Shown in pieces: positions 23,400 through 35,100 of a stretch of DNA of 64,000 nt. The stretch's first letter is position 1. The number at the start of each line of letters is the position of its first letter. Source of the DNA: Amphibalanus amphitrite (lineage: Eukaryota; Arthropoda; Thecostraca; Balanomorpha; Balanidae). Below the pieces are notes generated by a model. The model was not told where the DNA came from and searched no databases. It saw nothing but the letters and a program-made list of their open reading frames with translations. Position numbers and translations under genes: made by a program. The DNA is taken from assembly GCF_019059575.1 (NCBI RefSeq), contig NW_024881506.1:186001-250000 (forward strand), written 5' to 3'.

Positions 23400-24562
23400 G
23401 CTGGGGGTCCTGGATTTCCACGCCCTGCTGGGGGGGGGGGGTGTTTGAACACCCCCCCTTGTAACTCGGCTCCTGGGCCACGTAGCGATACGCGGAAGGC
23501 GGCGTTCGAAAGAGCGTCAAAAATAATGACGAAATCACTTCGGTCAATTTTTTGGTCAGGTCAAAGGTCAGGTCACCAGAGCCCAGAGGTCATTGAAGGC
23601 AAAATTTCGCCGATTTCCAGGTCGAATGTCGAAAATTTCCAAGAAGCCAATGCATAACTCGAGAACCAATAGAGTTACAGCGCCGCGGAAAAGAGCATTC
23701 GATAGCCCTATTAAAGCCCTTTCTGAGTAATTCTCTCAGATTTGACCTAACGTCAACGGTTTTGCCTGCAGGGGGCAAAAATTGCAAAAATAGCCGATTT
23801 TTTCGGAAACAGTTTTTCTGCAATAACTATTGACTCAAGCCTTGTACGAGCTTACTTTTACCGGCATTGTGTTCCTCTCGTCAAGACAGGTCAACTTGAA
23901 AATTTGACCTCAGGTCAAGGTCATGACCTGACCGGAAAGGGTCATGTTGCATATCAGTCGATCCGTATCGTCAAGCTGAACACATCTAAGGCGTTTTCAT
24001 CGCTCTAGCGTGCCTCTATCAAAAGTTATTTGCGAAAAACTGTTAGATACCATTCGTGACCTAAGATGACCTCAGGGCATAAACAAGGGTCACTGACACC
24101 ATTTTCATGTTCAGTGTGTCTGAACCACTTGTAATTCGGTGTTTGGGAGTGTTTATAATGTCTTTTGTCCAAAAGAGGCGCATTTCAATTTTCTCCCATT
24201 GACTTATAATGGGGAGGTCGCAAAATTGACCTGACCTTAGGTCATCGATATCAAAATTCTGAGATATACATTTTGTACATGCTATTGCTCTTAGCAATCG
24301 CTGAAAGTTTCAAAGCGATCGGTCACTCGGTGTAGCTATGACAGACATTGAAACTTTTTATGAGGTGATGTCACTTCAAGTGACCTGGTGACCTGACCTT
24401 GAATGACCTTGGTCTGAAATTTTCACTACATGTGTAGAATTGATGTACGATAAGGTGTACCAAAAACGGCGGCGCTCCGCGCCGCCGTTTTTGAGATATT
24501 CGCAAAAAACCACAAGGGGGGGGGGGTGTTCAAACACCCCCCCCCCCCCAGCAGGGCGCGGG
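23400..24562. mobile_element. TTAA-type non-autonomous element, family 2, copy 1
   Basis: A 1163-bp element with ends CCCGCGCCC...GGGCGCGGG between TTAA at 23396-23399 and 24563-24566. CCC/GGG termini with TTAA duplication are typical of piggyBac-like elements. Next to each end is a long G-run followed by a short hairpin (stem GGGGGGTGTT/AACACCCCCC). The interior is packed with AGGTCA and TGACCT strings, including a perfect direct repeat AGGTCAAAGGTCA near 23561, and has no long frame. Its interior matches the element at 60168-61165 (for example GACTTATAATGGGGAGGTCG). Confidence 0.85.
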
Positions 24563-25791
24563 TTAATGAAATTTTGCACAGAAGCTTGTGCTATAGTATC
24601 GACAAGAATTCCGACCCGGCCCGATGAATCTGACGAACTTTATTTTTTACCATGTAAATGTGGACCACCCTATTGTAGGGGAATCCCCTGCAGTTTCTGC
24701 GTCGGATTTAGGTTTGATGAGCTCCCCGGCAACATCCGCTTCTCCCTGAAAGCCGACAGCTTGCATCGACACCATCCGTGAGTATTTTGTAGGTCTTCTC
24801 TGGCGCTAACTCCTTCATGAATGACTGGCGCCGACTTCCCAAGCACCATTTTCCTTTTCAAAACAACCCCATTCCTGAACAAATGCGAAGTGCCAGGGGC
24901 AAATTTTTCGCAGCATATCGTAGCAGAATGTGTCGGCCATCTGTTTCTTAGACACATTTTGCAAATTTTGCAAATCCCGAACGCTCGTCATTCCCAATGC
25001 CAAGACCTTCGCTGAGTTCCGGAGTGTTTTCCTCAGGAGAGGTTCTGCTTTGTAAACGGCCAAAACCTGTCCATCGTGCGGTTTTGTCCGGATTTTGTGT
25101 GTAAAAGAAAGCTATTTGCTCCAGATCTGCCTCTTGAAACTTCGTTAGATAAAACTTTACATTAATTGACACTTTTGGAGGGTCACTTGTCCTCGGCATT
25201 GACGATTTTCGCATTATTTTCCCTCAAAATTTAGCGTTATAGATATTATAAACAATTTTAAATGATATTTTGTCTTTATTTTATGATGACCTGCAATTTT
25301 TGAAACTGGGTAACCTCTGTCTGTGAGCTTCTAGTCAGTTTTCAATGGTTAGGACTGCATTTTCAGCTGCTTTCCGGAGCACGAGTCTGCTGCGGTACAA
25401 GGGTCGTTCAAAGCGCTGTTAGTCTCGCATGGTTTTGTCCTTCAAAAATTTTAGCCATCGTTTTTATTAGATGACCATCATGTTGTACTCATCCTCGCCG
25501 ACACTTTGCCATGTGTCATTTTCGACCTAACCATTCCCATTACTCGTGAAGCAGAGAGTTTCTCAGCCGACCCGAGTATGCGACCTCCATTTTCATGCCT
25601 GATCCATGGTCAGAGGTGAACCCTTTTTGTGAGCTCATGAAGGGTCGAATGCGCTTGAAAACAATGAAGCTGCTTGAGGAAGGTTGTTACCAATGCCCAT
25701 GCAAAATTTCGACTGTTAATTTCTTGTTGATTCAGAATTATTGACAAAAAAGCATGGCTGGTACCTGTAAGCGAACTTTTGAGACACCCTG

Positions 25792-26157
25792 TAGATGTTG
25801 TGTAGGTGCTAATTGGGTTTTTAGTAGGTGTCATGTAGGTGTAAAGTTGGATTAGGTAAGGTTAGGTTTGATCTTTTTCAAAATGCTTCGAATGTTGTGT
25901 CATGTGTGTACCAAATGACTCACTAGAATTGAGTTTTTGTTGTTAGAAAACAATCAAAGCTAACCTAGCCTTACCTAGCCTAACCTAACTTAACCTTAGG
26001 TGACACCTGCCTACCCAATGTAGTTTTAGCAAGGATGTTTTAATCAGCTGCAACAGCTACCCATAATGAGGCCAGAATTGTAACATGTGTTTGGACATTT
26101 TGTGACCAAATCTGATATCATGTTCCAGGGTTAAGTTATGTTTTAGGTACTGAAAAT
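25792..26157 (+). other. SAV1 5' flank
   Basis: AT-rich sequence with TAGGTAAGGTTAGG and CCTAACCTAACTTAACC tracts lies upstream of the SAV1 start codon. No TATA box or initiator stands out. Any 5' UTR exon is undefined. Confidence 0.4.
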
Positions 26158-29100
26158 ATGCTCTCAAGAAAGAATAAAGATTCTGCTATTACTGAGGGCG
26201 TTACAGGAAGATATGTTAAAAGAGAAGCACCACCAGACCTCTCCAGTAAGTACCCAGTTATCAGTCTACATCTTCACTCAAGACATGCTCAAGCTCACTA
26301 CCTTTATACTCAACATCCAGACCTTTACTAGCTAATAGGTTTGTAATGATGTGGTTCTTTTTAAACTGTTTAAAGTAAGCAGTTTCTCATGTACTAATTT
26401 TGGCATCTTATTACATTTATCAGTTTTGGAAGCAACAGTTAGTCATTTGTTCATGTGATTGTGCTTCAAGTAATTGGCACATGTACTAAGCTGATGATGA
26501 ATTGACCTGTTTCAGTTGTGAATGTATGGACTCAGCAGCCTAAGCCACCTAAAAATGATTGGAAGAAGAAAATGTCACTCTCCTCCAGTCAGGTACGGAT
26601 TTTTATTTGTGACAGCATATATCCTGCCTCATAATTTTCGCCAACGTATCTCAGCTCCCGTGTTGGCATCCATTGCTGCATAATCTATTCATACATTTGC
26701 AATTGGTTGCAATATTGTGTGATTGGAGGATGGCTGCTGATTTTGAATCTTCATTGAAGCACATGTGAAACATTTTTGTAGCTGAAAGATTTTCATAATT
26801 TTGTTCCTTATGTCAGTTATGTTGGATGTGCAATGTGCAGCCTGACCTGGCCATTGCCCATTGGCCTATTGTATACCGTGTTCTGGTGTTGGCGCTGAGG
26901 TTTGCCTCTGTCTGTGTGTGTGCGAGTGGACCAGTGCAGTGGCTGACTGACATGTGTCCCCGGCGCGCAGTCCCGCGGCTCGCCGCAGCCGGCCGGCTCG
27001 TCGGCCAGTATCCTGCCGCGGAGCGGTGCGCGCGGCAGCCAGGCCCGCGTCTCCACTGGCCACGAGGGCACGTACCGGTCACACCCGGCCGGCGGCCACG
27101 GGCCGGCGCAGGGCGCCGCCGCCGCCGCTACCGGCGCCAGCCCGCAGCTGGGCGCGCCGCGCGCCGCAGCCGCCGCCGCCGCCGCCGCCGCGGCAGTCGG
27201 TCACAGCCCTCAGCTGCCGGGACATGGGGCGCACGGCGGGTCACCACACCCGGCCGACCTGAGCGCCAGGTAAGGAACGGGGGGGGGGGGGGGGGGGCGC
27301 ACGGCGGGTCACCACACCCGGCCGACCTGAGCGCCAGGTAAGGAACGGGGGGGGGGGCGCACGGCGGGTCACCACACCCGGCCGACCTGAGCGCCAGGTA
27401 AGGAACGGGGGGGGGGGGGGGCGCACGGCGGGTCACCACACCCGGCCGACCTGAGCGCCAGGTAAGGAACGGGGGGGGGGGGGGCGCACGGCGGGTCACC
27501 ACACCCGGCCGACCTGAGCGCCAGGTAAGGGACGGCGAATAGACTGAGGGTCGGGCTGACCAGGGCTGGTCCACAGTGACTGGGAGCCGGCGCAGACGCC
27601 TAGCCGTGGCAATGCTACGTGACACGACTATGGCATAAGGGAAACGTTTTTGAATATTACTAAGTAGAGTATGAAATGCTTTGTTGATAAGTCGGATCTG
27701 GTCATGGCCAGCTTTATCTTTCGGTCGGGTATCCTGTAATGCTGTGCAGCTGCAGATCTACAGTTCCCCTGCCAGTACCTGAACCCGCCCACTGACGCTC
27801 CTCTGTGCCACTGACGTCCCGCTGTGCTACCGACGCTCTTCTGTCCCGTTTCCCGTTCACTGACGCCCCTCTGTCCCCGTTCCTCGCCCACTGACGCCCC
27901 TCTGCGCCGATTTCCCGTCCACTAACTGACGCCCCGCTGCTCCCGCCAGGATTGGTAACCAGAGTCTGCGCGAGAAGCGTTCGTCGGGGGCGGCGCAGCA
28001 CCACTGGGGTCTGCGGCAGGCCATGAGCCACACCTACATCAACTACTACGCCGGCTCCGACTGCCACCTGGACCTGCTGAAGGTACGGACGACCCCGGAC
28101 GGCCGGGCGTCGGGCAGAGAGCGGGTGGGCAGGGTCCAGTGAGGTGGGTGGATCGTATGGGGGATGCAGTAGCTGATTGGATTGGCTGCTTGACGGACAC
28201 CGCGAGGAGGTAATTCGTTAGTGCCGGCCACCTCGTGAGGCCCGGCTCGACGCCGTCTGACGGTAAGGTGAGGGCGGCACCAGCGGCGTAATGCGCTGCA
28301 TTCACCCGTGTTTTGGCGGCCCTGTCCGTGTCTCGACCATGACTGTAGTCCGGGCGCCCAAAAACCCCTGTCCGTGTCTCGACGGTTCTATCCTGTGACG
28401 TCCCCACGGCCCCCGTCAGTCTGCTGACGGCCCTGTAAGTTCCCTGGCAACTATCTCCGTGCCCTGTCGCCATTGTCTGGTACCCTAACGCCCGTCCCAT
28501 GCCATGATGCCCCTGTGTGTAGTGTGTACCCTGACGCCCCTGTCCTGTGCCATGATGGCCCTATCCGTGCTCTGACGCCCCTGTGTGTATGTTAAACCAT
28601 CACCAAGAAATTAAAGTAATCTGCGTCATGTACATTTTATATTCTCTGAGCACATTATCTCGCATAAAACACACATTTGAAAAATACATTCCTCGCGCCG
28701 AACTCGTGGAATTTTCTAACGATCCCTCAATTTCACGACATTACCCCCCCTCGAGTGTGCGGCGCGCAACACCTAGTTACAGGCCCCTATCTAACAGATC
28801 ATAGGTAGACATGAATGCTCATTACACATGGATACACAATCTTGTTCGACATGGGCATACCCAGGTTATATGACACGTTCACATCCTACAGCTTAAAGTC
28901 GAACACTGGCTTTGTAAATTTTACGTGCGTGCGGTGCAGCCTTCCAGTTGTTCCATCCATATATTCAACGTGACGACGTCCAACCATCCCCACTACAGTG
29001 TGTGTGCGCGACCACGGATGCTCCATCTTAAGAGCAACCCCAGCCTGGTGCTTGAAGTTACGCACACGTATGCGATCCCCGGCCTTATACAGCAAGTCTT

Positions 29101-32100
29101 TTGCTTGATTACGACGATCATATGCGGCTTTGTCAGCTGCGGCGGAAATACGCCGCTGCTCCTGAGCCTGCCGCAGATCTTGGGATAGCGTGCGCAGCTT
29201 TTGATGGACAAAGTTATCCGAATACATAGGGACGGATTCATCCACCAGCCGAGATAGCGGAGCGGTAGGATGGCGCCAAAAGTACAGAAAATATGGCGAG
29301 TACCCCGTTGTCCTAGACACTTCGTTGTTCAGAGAGAATACGATCCCCGGCAAATGCACTTCCCAGTCTACGCCATGACTGTCTGACAGAGCGCGTAGTC
29401 GCCGTTTCATATCGAGATGCTTCCTTTCAATCTTTCCAATCGCCTCATGGTGATATCCTACTCCTGATACGTGTTTCACACCAAAGTACCGACAGAGCTC
29501 AGATATTTTTGAGCTTTTAAGGTTTTTACCCGCGTCAGTTTCCAATCTCCCTGGAGGACCAAACACAAGGAAATGACTTTGGAGAGCGTTTGCAATGTGA
29601 TCGGCTGAGCCTGACTGAAGTGGATAAAACGATAAGTACCCGGTGAATTTATCAACGCAAGTGAGGACGAGAGAAACGCCTGTCGTCCTGCTTTTGGGCA
29701 TGTGTACGATATCCACGACCATCGCTTCGTTGGGAAGATAAGCTTCCTGCGGTATCAACGGCGGTGGCTGCGCACCCTTAGTGTCTTTGCGCTCGCTGCA
29801 GCGTTTGCAGCTCCTGACGTAAGCGCGACAATCGTCTTTTAATGCAGCGTACCAGGCATGTCGTGACACTTTCTCAAACAGCTTGTCTACGCCGCAATGA
29901 CCATGGTGCGATGGGTCGTGATTTTGGTACAGAAGCTCAAAACGCTTGGCAAATGGCCAGACAATCCGACCGGTTTCCGGTGTGCTGTCGTCGTACCGAT
30001 ACAAAATGCCATTCTTTAATCTGAATTTAGTTACATCATATCGCTTCAACGTTGGGCTGCAATGCCTTGGCCACTTTCCAAAGCGCAAATGATGGACAAT
30101 GGCCCGACAGTCCCGATCGTGTTTTTGGTACCAAATCATTTCTTCGCGACTAAACGCTGGTTGAACGTGATCTGGCTCAATCAGGCTGACGCGGAGCTGA
30201 TCCTGAGTTCCTGAAAGCGAGGGAGTGGCATTTTCTGACCGTGTTTGTGGCGGAACGGGGACCGTTTTGCCGTCTCCTTCGGTAGCCACTGCCGTGCCGC
30301 TCGGGGCCATTTGGCTGGTCATCGACTTGTCCTTACGTTTCTCGGTCGCGGTTGGGCTGGATCGCCCCTGTGGCATGTTCTTATCCGGACACTCTGTGTC
30401 TGGTGGCATACCTGGTGCGCGCGACAGCATGTCAACGTGCTCCATAAAGTTTGCACGGCGGTGTTCGGGGCTATAGTGAAACTGACTGACGAACGATCGC
30501 CAGCGCATCAGTCGGGGGTTGACGCTGTCTTGATTGTTCAAAATCTGCAGAGCGCTTTTGCAGTCACATACCCACGTAAATTCCTGACCAGCCAAATATT
30601 TGTAAAATTTATTTAGACCTTGAATAAAACTGTAAACTTCTAATTCATAGATAGTCCACTTACGCTGGTGTTTGTTATATTTGCTGCCACTGAAAGCAAT
30701 CACTCTTTCCACTCCATTTTGGATCTGACACAAAATTTGGCCACTGCCGATCGTACTGCTATCAGTATACAGGATGAACCTGTCACTTACGTCTCTGCTA
30801 GGGTATGCTAGTACACGGTCAGAGAGCAGAGCCGCGCGTAAAGACTCAAATGAACGTGATAATTCTGGATTCCAATAAAATTTCTCAGAGTTCGCTAAGT
30901 TAACCAATGGAGCTGACAGATCAGCGAATCTTGGAATAAATTTCCGAAACCAAGAAAAAAATCCATATAATCTCTTGGCCTCTTTGACAGTGGATGGCGG
31001 TTGCATGGTCGAAATACATCTGAAACGATCAGGGTCTATTGAAATGCCCTCAGGAGTAACCAGGTGGCCCAGGTATGACAGCTTGTTCATCCCGATCTTA
31101 CATTTTTCAGCCGAAAGCTTTAAACCTGCTTCGTTAAGTCTCTTGAATACTGTGTGCAGCAACCGATAATGTTCATCCATACTGGCGCTTGTTAAAAGCA
31201 CGTCATCAGCGTAAATGAAAACTCCGGGTATGTCACCCAAAACGCGATGCATAACCCGATGCAAGAAAAAAGAGGACTGGGCACACCCCATTGGCATCCG
31301 CTGCGGGTAATATGTGTTGCCCATCGCGTAGAACGCACAGATCTGGCTGGAAGTTTCGGAGAGACGCAAATTCCAAAACGCGTGTCTAATATCCAGGGAG
31401 CTGGCCACTTTCCAACCTCCCAAACTATTGAGGAAATCATCAATACTCGGGAACACGAACTTTTTCGGGAGTAAGCATTTGTTTACCTGCCGCATGTCTT
31501 GGACTATGCGGTTTTCCCCATGTGACCCCGGTTTTGGGATCAAAACAACTGGGGAGTTCCAGTCAGCTGGCTCTCCTTCTGCTATTACACCGCACGCCTT
31601 TAGTTCATCAAGCTGCTCCTTTAGTTGTTGTTCTTTTGACCAAGGAATAGGATAAGGGCGCACAAATTGCGGTGACACCCCGGGTTTCAGCTCTAGGTCA
31701 ATGGGGTCCCCCTTGTAGCACCCAATGTCAGAATATCCGTGGGAGAAAACACCGGGAAACGACTGGATCAAACCAGCTAACCTGTCCCGTTCTCGATCCG
31801 TAACCGCCTCACCCATCATAAACCTGGCTAGGATTTCGTCCGTCGTCTGACCAAAGAATTGACGATCCTCGCTCGTGATGGCATTCACCTCACCGGGACC
31901 TGAGTCTGAACACCCAGGCTCAGCCGATTCATGACATTCAATTCTCTCCAAAAAGCCAATGACAGTCTTCCTCGGGAGAGTGATATGACGATCTGAACTA
32001 TTTCTGATATAAAGAGGGATTTCTTGTGAAGAGAAAGGGCGTACTAAAGAGTCAGTTATCTCTAAGCTTTCCGAGTTAAGGCCAACCATAAGGTAAGTAC

Positions 32101-35100
32101 AGTCTGTTGATAGCTGACTGTCTACTTTGACGCTTAAGCATACTGCGGATTTTGCGGGAACACTAACGGGTTTTGAAAGTCTGGTCTTAACCTGAAAGGA
32201 AGCATCTGCACAGTTCATCGAGATAATGTGCTAGCCATAGTGATATGCCATAGTCACGAGCGCGTTCTTGTGGTTGCTTCCGGAGCTGTGAGAGTTTCAT
32301 AGCAGCTTGTGCTGTGGAAGTTTGGTCCGAAAAATGACTCATGAGTTCCGCACACAATGAAGTAAATGTCAGGCCACCGTTCAAACTTTCTGTCTCATTG
32401 ACGACACGCAGAGCCTCACCGGAGCAGCGTGTAGCGACGATCATGCCCAACTTGTCTGAAGTGAACCCACCCAGGTCGCCGAGACGCTTGCATTGAGCGA
32501 GGAAGTCGTCTGGCCTTGAAAAGCCGTCATAAGTCGGAAAATCCGCCACTGAAACTTTTGGCGAAGGCGCCGAGACAGCTCCTTCTTCGTCCATGATTCG
32601 TAATTCTGGATATAAAACTAACTCCACACCGCTGCCACCATGTTAAACCATCACCAAGAAATTAAAGTAATCTGCGTCATGTACATTTTATATTCTCTGA
32701 GCACATTATCTCGCATAAAACACACATTTGAAAAATACATTCCTCGCGCCGAACTCGTGGAATTTTCTAACGATCCCTCAATTTCACGACAGTGTACCCT
32801 GACGCGACGTCCCTCCGTCAGGAGTCGCCGTCCAGCCGCGCGTCTCCGCACGGCGTCAGGAAGGTATCTCACGGCCAATACACGTACACAGCCGAGCCGG
32901 CGGCGGCGTCGGCTGGCGGCGGCGGGGACCAGCAGCCGGAGCCCGTCTATCAGAACTTGGAGGAGTACCGCCAGCTGCTGCAGCGGCACGTGAGTCAGCG
33001 GGACGGGACCGGTGCGGCGGCAGGGGGCCGACCGGCCGGCCGGCACTGAGGAGCGGCAAGACAGGCTGGGAGGGGGGGGGGGGGCGAGGGAAGGGAAGGT
33101 GGGGAAGAGCCAGGTGCTTAACTCTTAGTGCGCATTACGTGTTGGATTTGATTGGAAAGTGTATTTCAAAACAAGCGAAGTTTGGTAAATGCGGTCAAGT
33201 GACTTTTTATACATAGTTTGTTTTGATCATGACTTGTACCTAAGCCAGTTGGGCAATAATACTCGTTTTGCTGAATGTATTTATCGACTATAATTCTTGG
33301 CGCTATATTTCATACCTTTCATCCACACACAGTTTCCAGCAAATTCTATATCAGTTACCGCCCCCGTCCTTCATCTAGTAGCCCTCCTACCCAGTACGTC
33401 CGGCGTCTTTGGAGCCGTGACCACTGTCGTGTGACGGAGATGTGCCATGTTTTACGGCCGGTTTACGGCGGATTTGGTCATCGTCTGGGGTGATATACGG
33501 CCGCGGCTCGGTGCGACGGTCGGAGCCCGGCCGGCGGACCGCGGCTGTGGTGGGTGAAAGGGGATGGTGGGACCGGGGTATCGTTCGATCGCCGCGGTCC
33601 GTGGAGTGGGTGGGTGTCGTCACTGCCCGAATGCCTCCCGTGCCTGACGCCAGTGACCAGTGGTGCTCGCACGCACCTAGCGACTACCGCAGGGCAGCGG
33701 CACTCACGCCTATTCCTACTTTATCAGAGATGGATTACTGGACTTTTGTGCACCCGGTCATCTCCTTTGAAACTTGTATGTACGGAATTAGAACCTGGCA
33801 AAGCGTCTCAGGCGATATGACGAGCCTTTTTCCCGGCCATCGTGTGTGTCGGTCGCTGGGCTGCGGACCGACGCATTACGATGTTTGTGACCAAGACTGG
33901 CGGACGGCGTGACTGCTGTAACACTCGGGTGTGCCTGTGTCTTCAGCGAGAGCAGCAGCAGCTGATACAGCAGCAGCAGCAACAGCAACAGCAGCAGCAG
34001 CAGCAGCAGTACGTCAGCTCGTACTCGGGCTCCAGTCAGCAGCTGCACCAGCCGCAGCAGCAGCAGCCCCTGGTGAGTCTGTCGGGTCCCCGGCAAGTCG
34101 GCTTAGCCCCTGGCGAGTCTTAAGAGCCCCTGGTGAGTCTTCAGAGCCCCTGGTGAGTCTTCAGAGCATCTGGTGAGTCTTCAGAGCCCCTGGTGAGTCT
34201 TCAGAGCATCTGGTGAGTCTTCAGAGCCCCTGGTGAGTCTTCAGAGCATCTGGTGAGTCTTAAGAGCCCCTGGTGAGTCTTCAGAGCACCTGGTGAGTCT
34301 TCAGAGCCCCTGGTGAGTCTTCAGAGCATCCGGTGAGTCTTCAGAGCATCCGGTGAGTCTTCAGAGCCCCTGGTGAGTCTTCATAGCCCCTGGTGAGTCT
34401 TCAGAGCACCTGGTGAGTCTTCAGAGCCCCTGGTGAGTCTTCAGAGCATCCGGTGAGTCTTCAGAGCATCCGGTGAGTCTTCAGAGCCCCTGGTGAGTCT
34501 TCAGAGCATCTGGTGAGTCTTCAGAGCCCCTGGTGAGTCTTCAGAGCATCTGGTGAGTCTTCATAGCCCCTGGTGAGTCTTCAGAGCATCTGGTGAGTCT
34601 TCAGAGCCCCTGGTGAGTGCCGAGCCAACCCCTGGTGAGTCTGTCCAGACCCTGGTGAATCTGCCGAGCAGTTGACCGGCTCATGTTGACTCTCAGCAGC
34701 TTCCAACATCGTGTTTTATGTGATAGTGCGCCCAGTGTGTTTTCGAACGCGGTACCTGCCGGGGCCACCAGCTGACCTCTGTGACCTCCCTCTGTTCCAG
34801 TACCAGTTTGCGGGCGGCGGTGGAGGAGGGGGCGGCGCCGACTCCTCTCTGGGAGGCAGCCAGCAGCAGCTGCAGCCGGCCGCGGCGCAGATCCTGCCCG
34901 CGCTGGCCGGACCGGCGCCACAGCAGATGGCCATCCAGCCGTCAGGTACGTGGGCACTGACTTATCTAGCGAATAAACTACCACTTACGGGGACCAAGCG
35001 GCACTGATCTATTAAATCCCCTCCTGATTCCTCGTCTCTATTGTACGGATTTCTTCCGTCATATCTCAGATTGCGGGTCCTGCGTCCACCACCGTGTTTT

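Larger units (their letters stand above)
20958..25791. mobile_element. Tc1/mariner-like element with nested insertions
   Basis: Terminal inverted repeats start CAGGGTGTCTCAAAAGTT at 20958 and mirror this at 25791, matching for about 26 bases, with TA on each side (20956-20957 and 25792-25793), as expected for the Tc1/mariner superfamily. Inside lies a second long inverted repeat: 21190-21362 matches the reverse complement of 22885-24680 once the two TTAA elements at 22944-24562 are removed. Minus-strand frames of 229, 122, 95, 89 and 82 codons (21155-21844, 22307-22675, 24670-24957, 24948-25214 and others) look like remnants of a disrupted protein, but I could not assign them to a transposase family. 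The element is therefore degenerate and probably inactive. Confidence 0.7.
28590..32791 (-). mobile_element. Ty3/gypsy-type LTR retrotransposon in SAV1 intron 4
   Basis: Two 151-bp LTRs (28590-28740 and 32641-32791) appear identical base for base, with TG...CA ends on either strand, and the 5-base target duplication GTGTA flanks the element (28585-28589 and 32792-32796). The coding strand is minus, antisense to SAV1. Identical LTRs point to a recent insertion. A primer-binding-like site begins TGGTGGCAGCGGTGTGG right inside the 5' LTR, and a purine tract GAGGGGGGGTAA precedes the 3' LTR. The gag and protease region is much shortened. Confidence 0.95.

Noticed and set aside
34062..34640. CRISPR-like array
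   Set aside because: Direct repeats are contiguous with no spacers, and the context is a eukaryotic intron.
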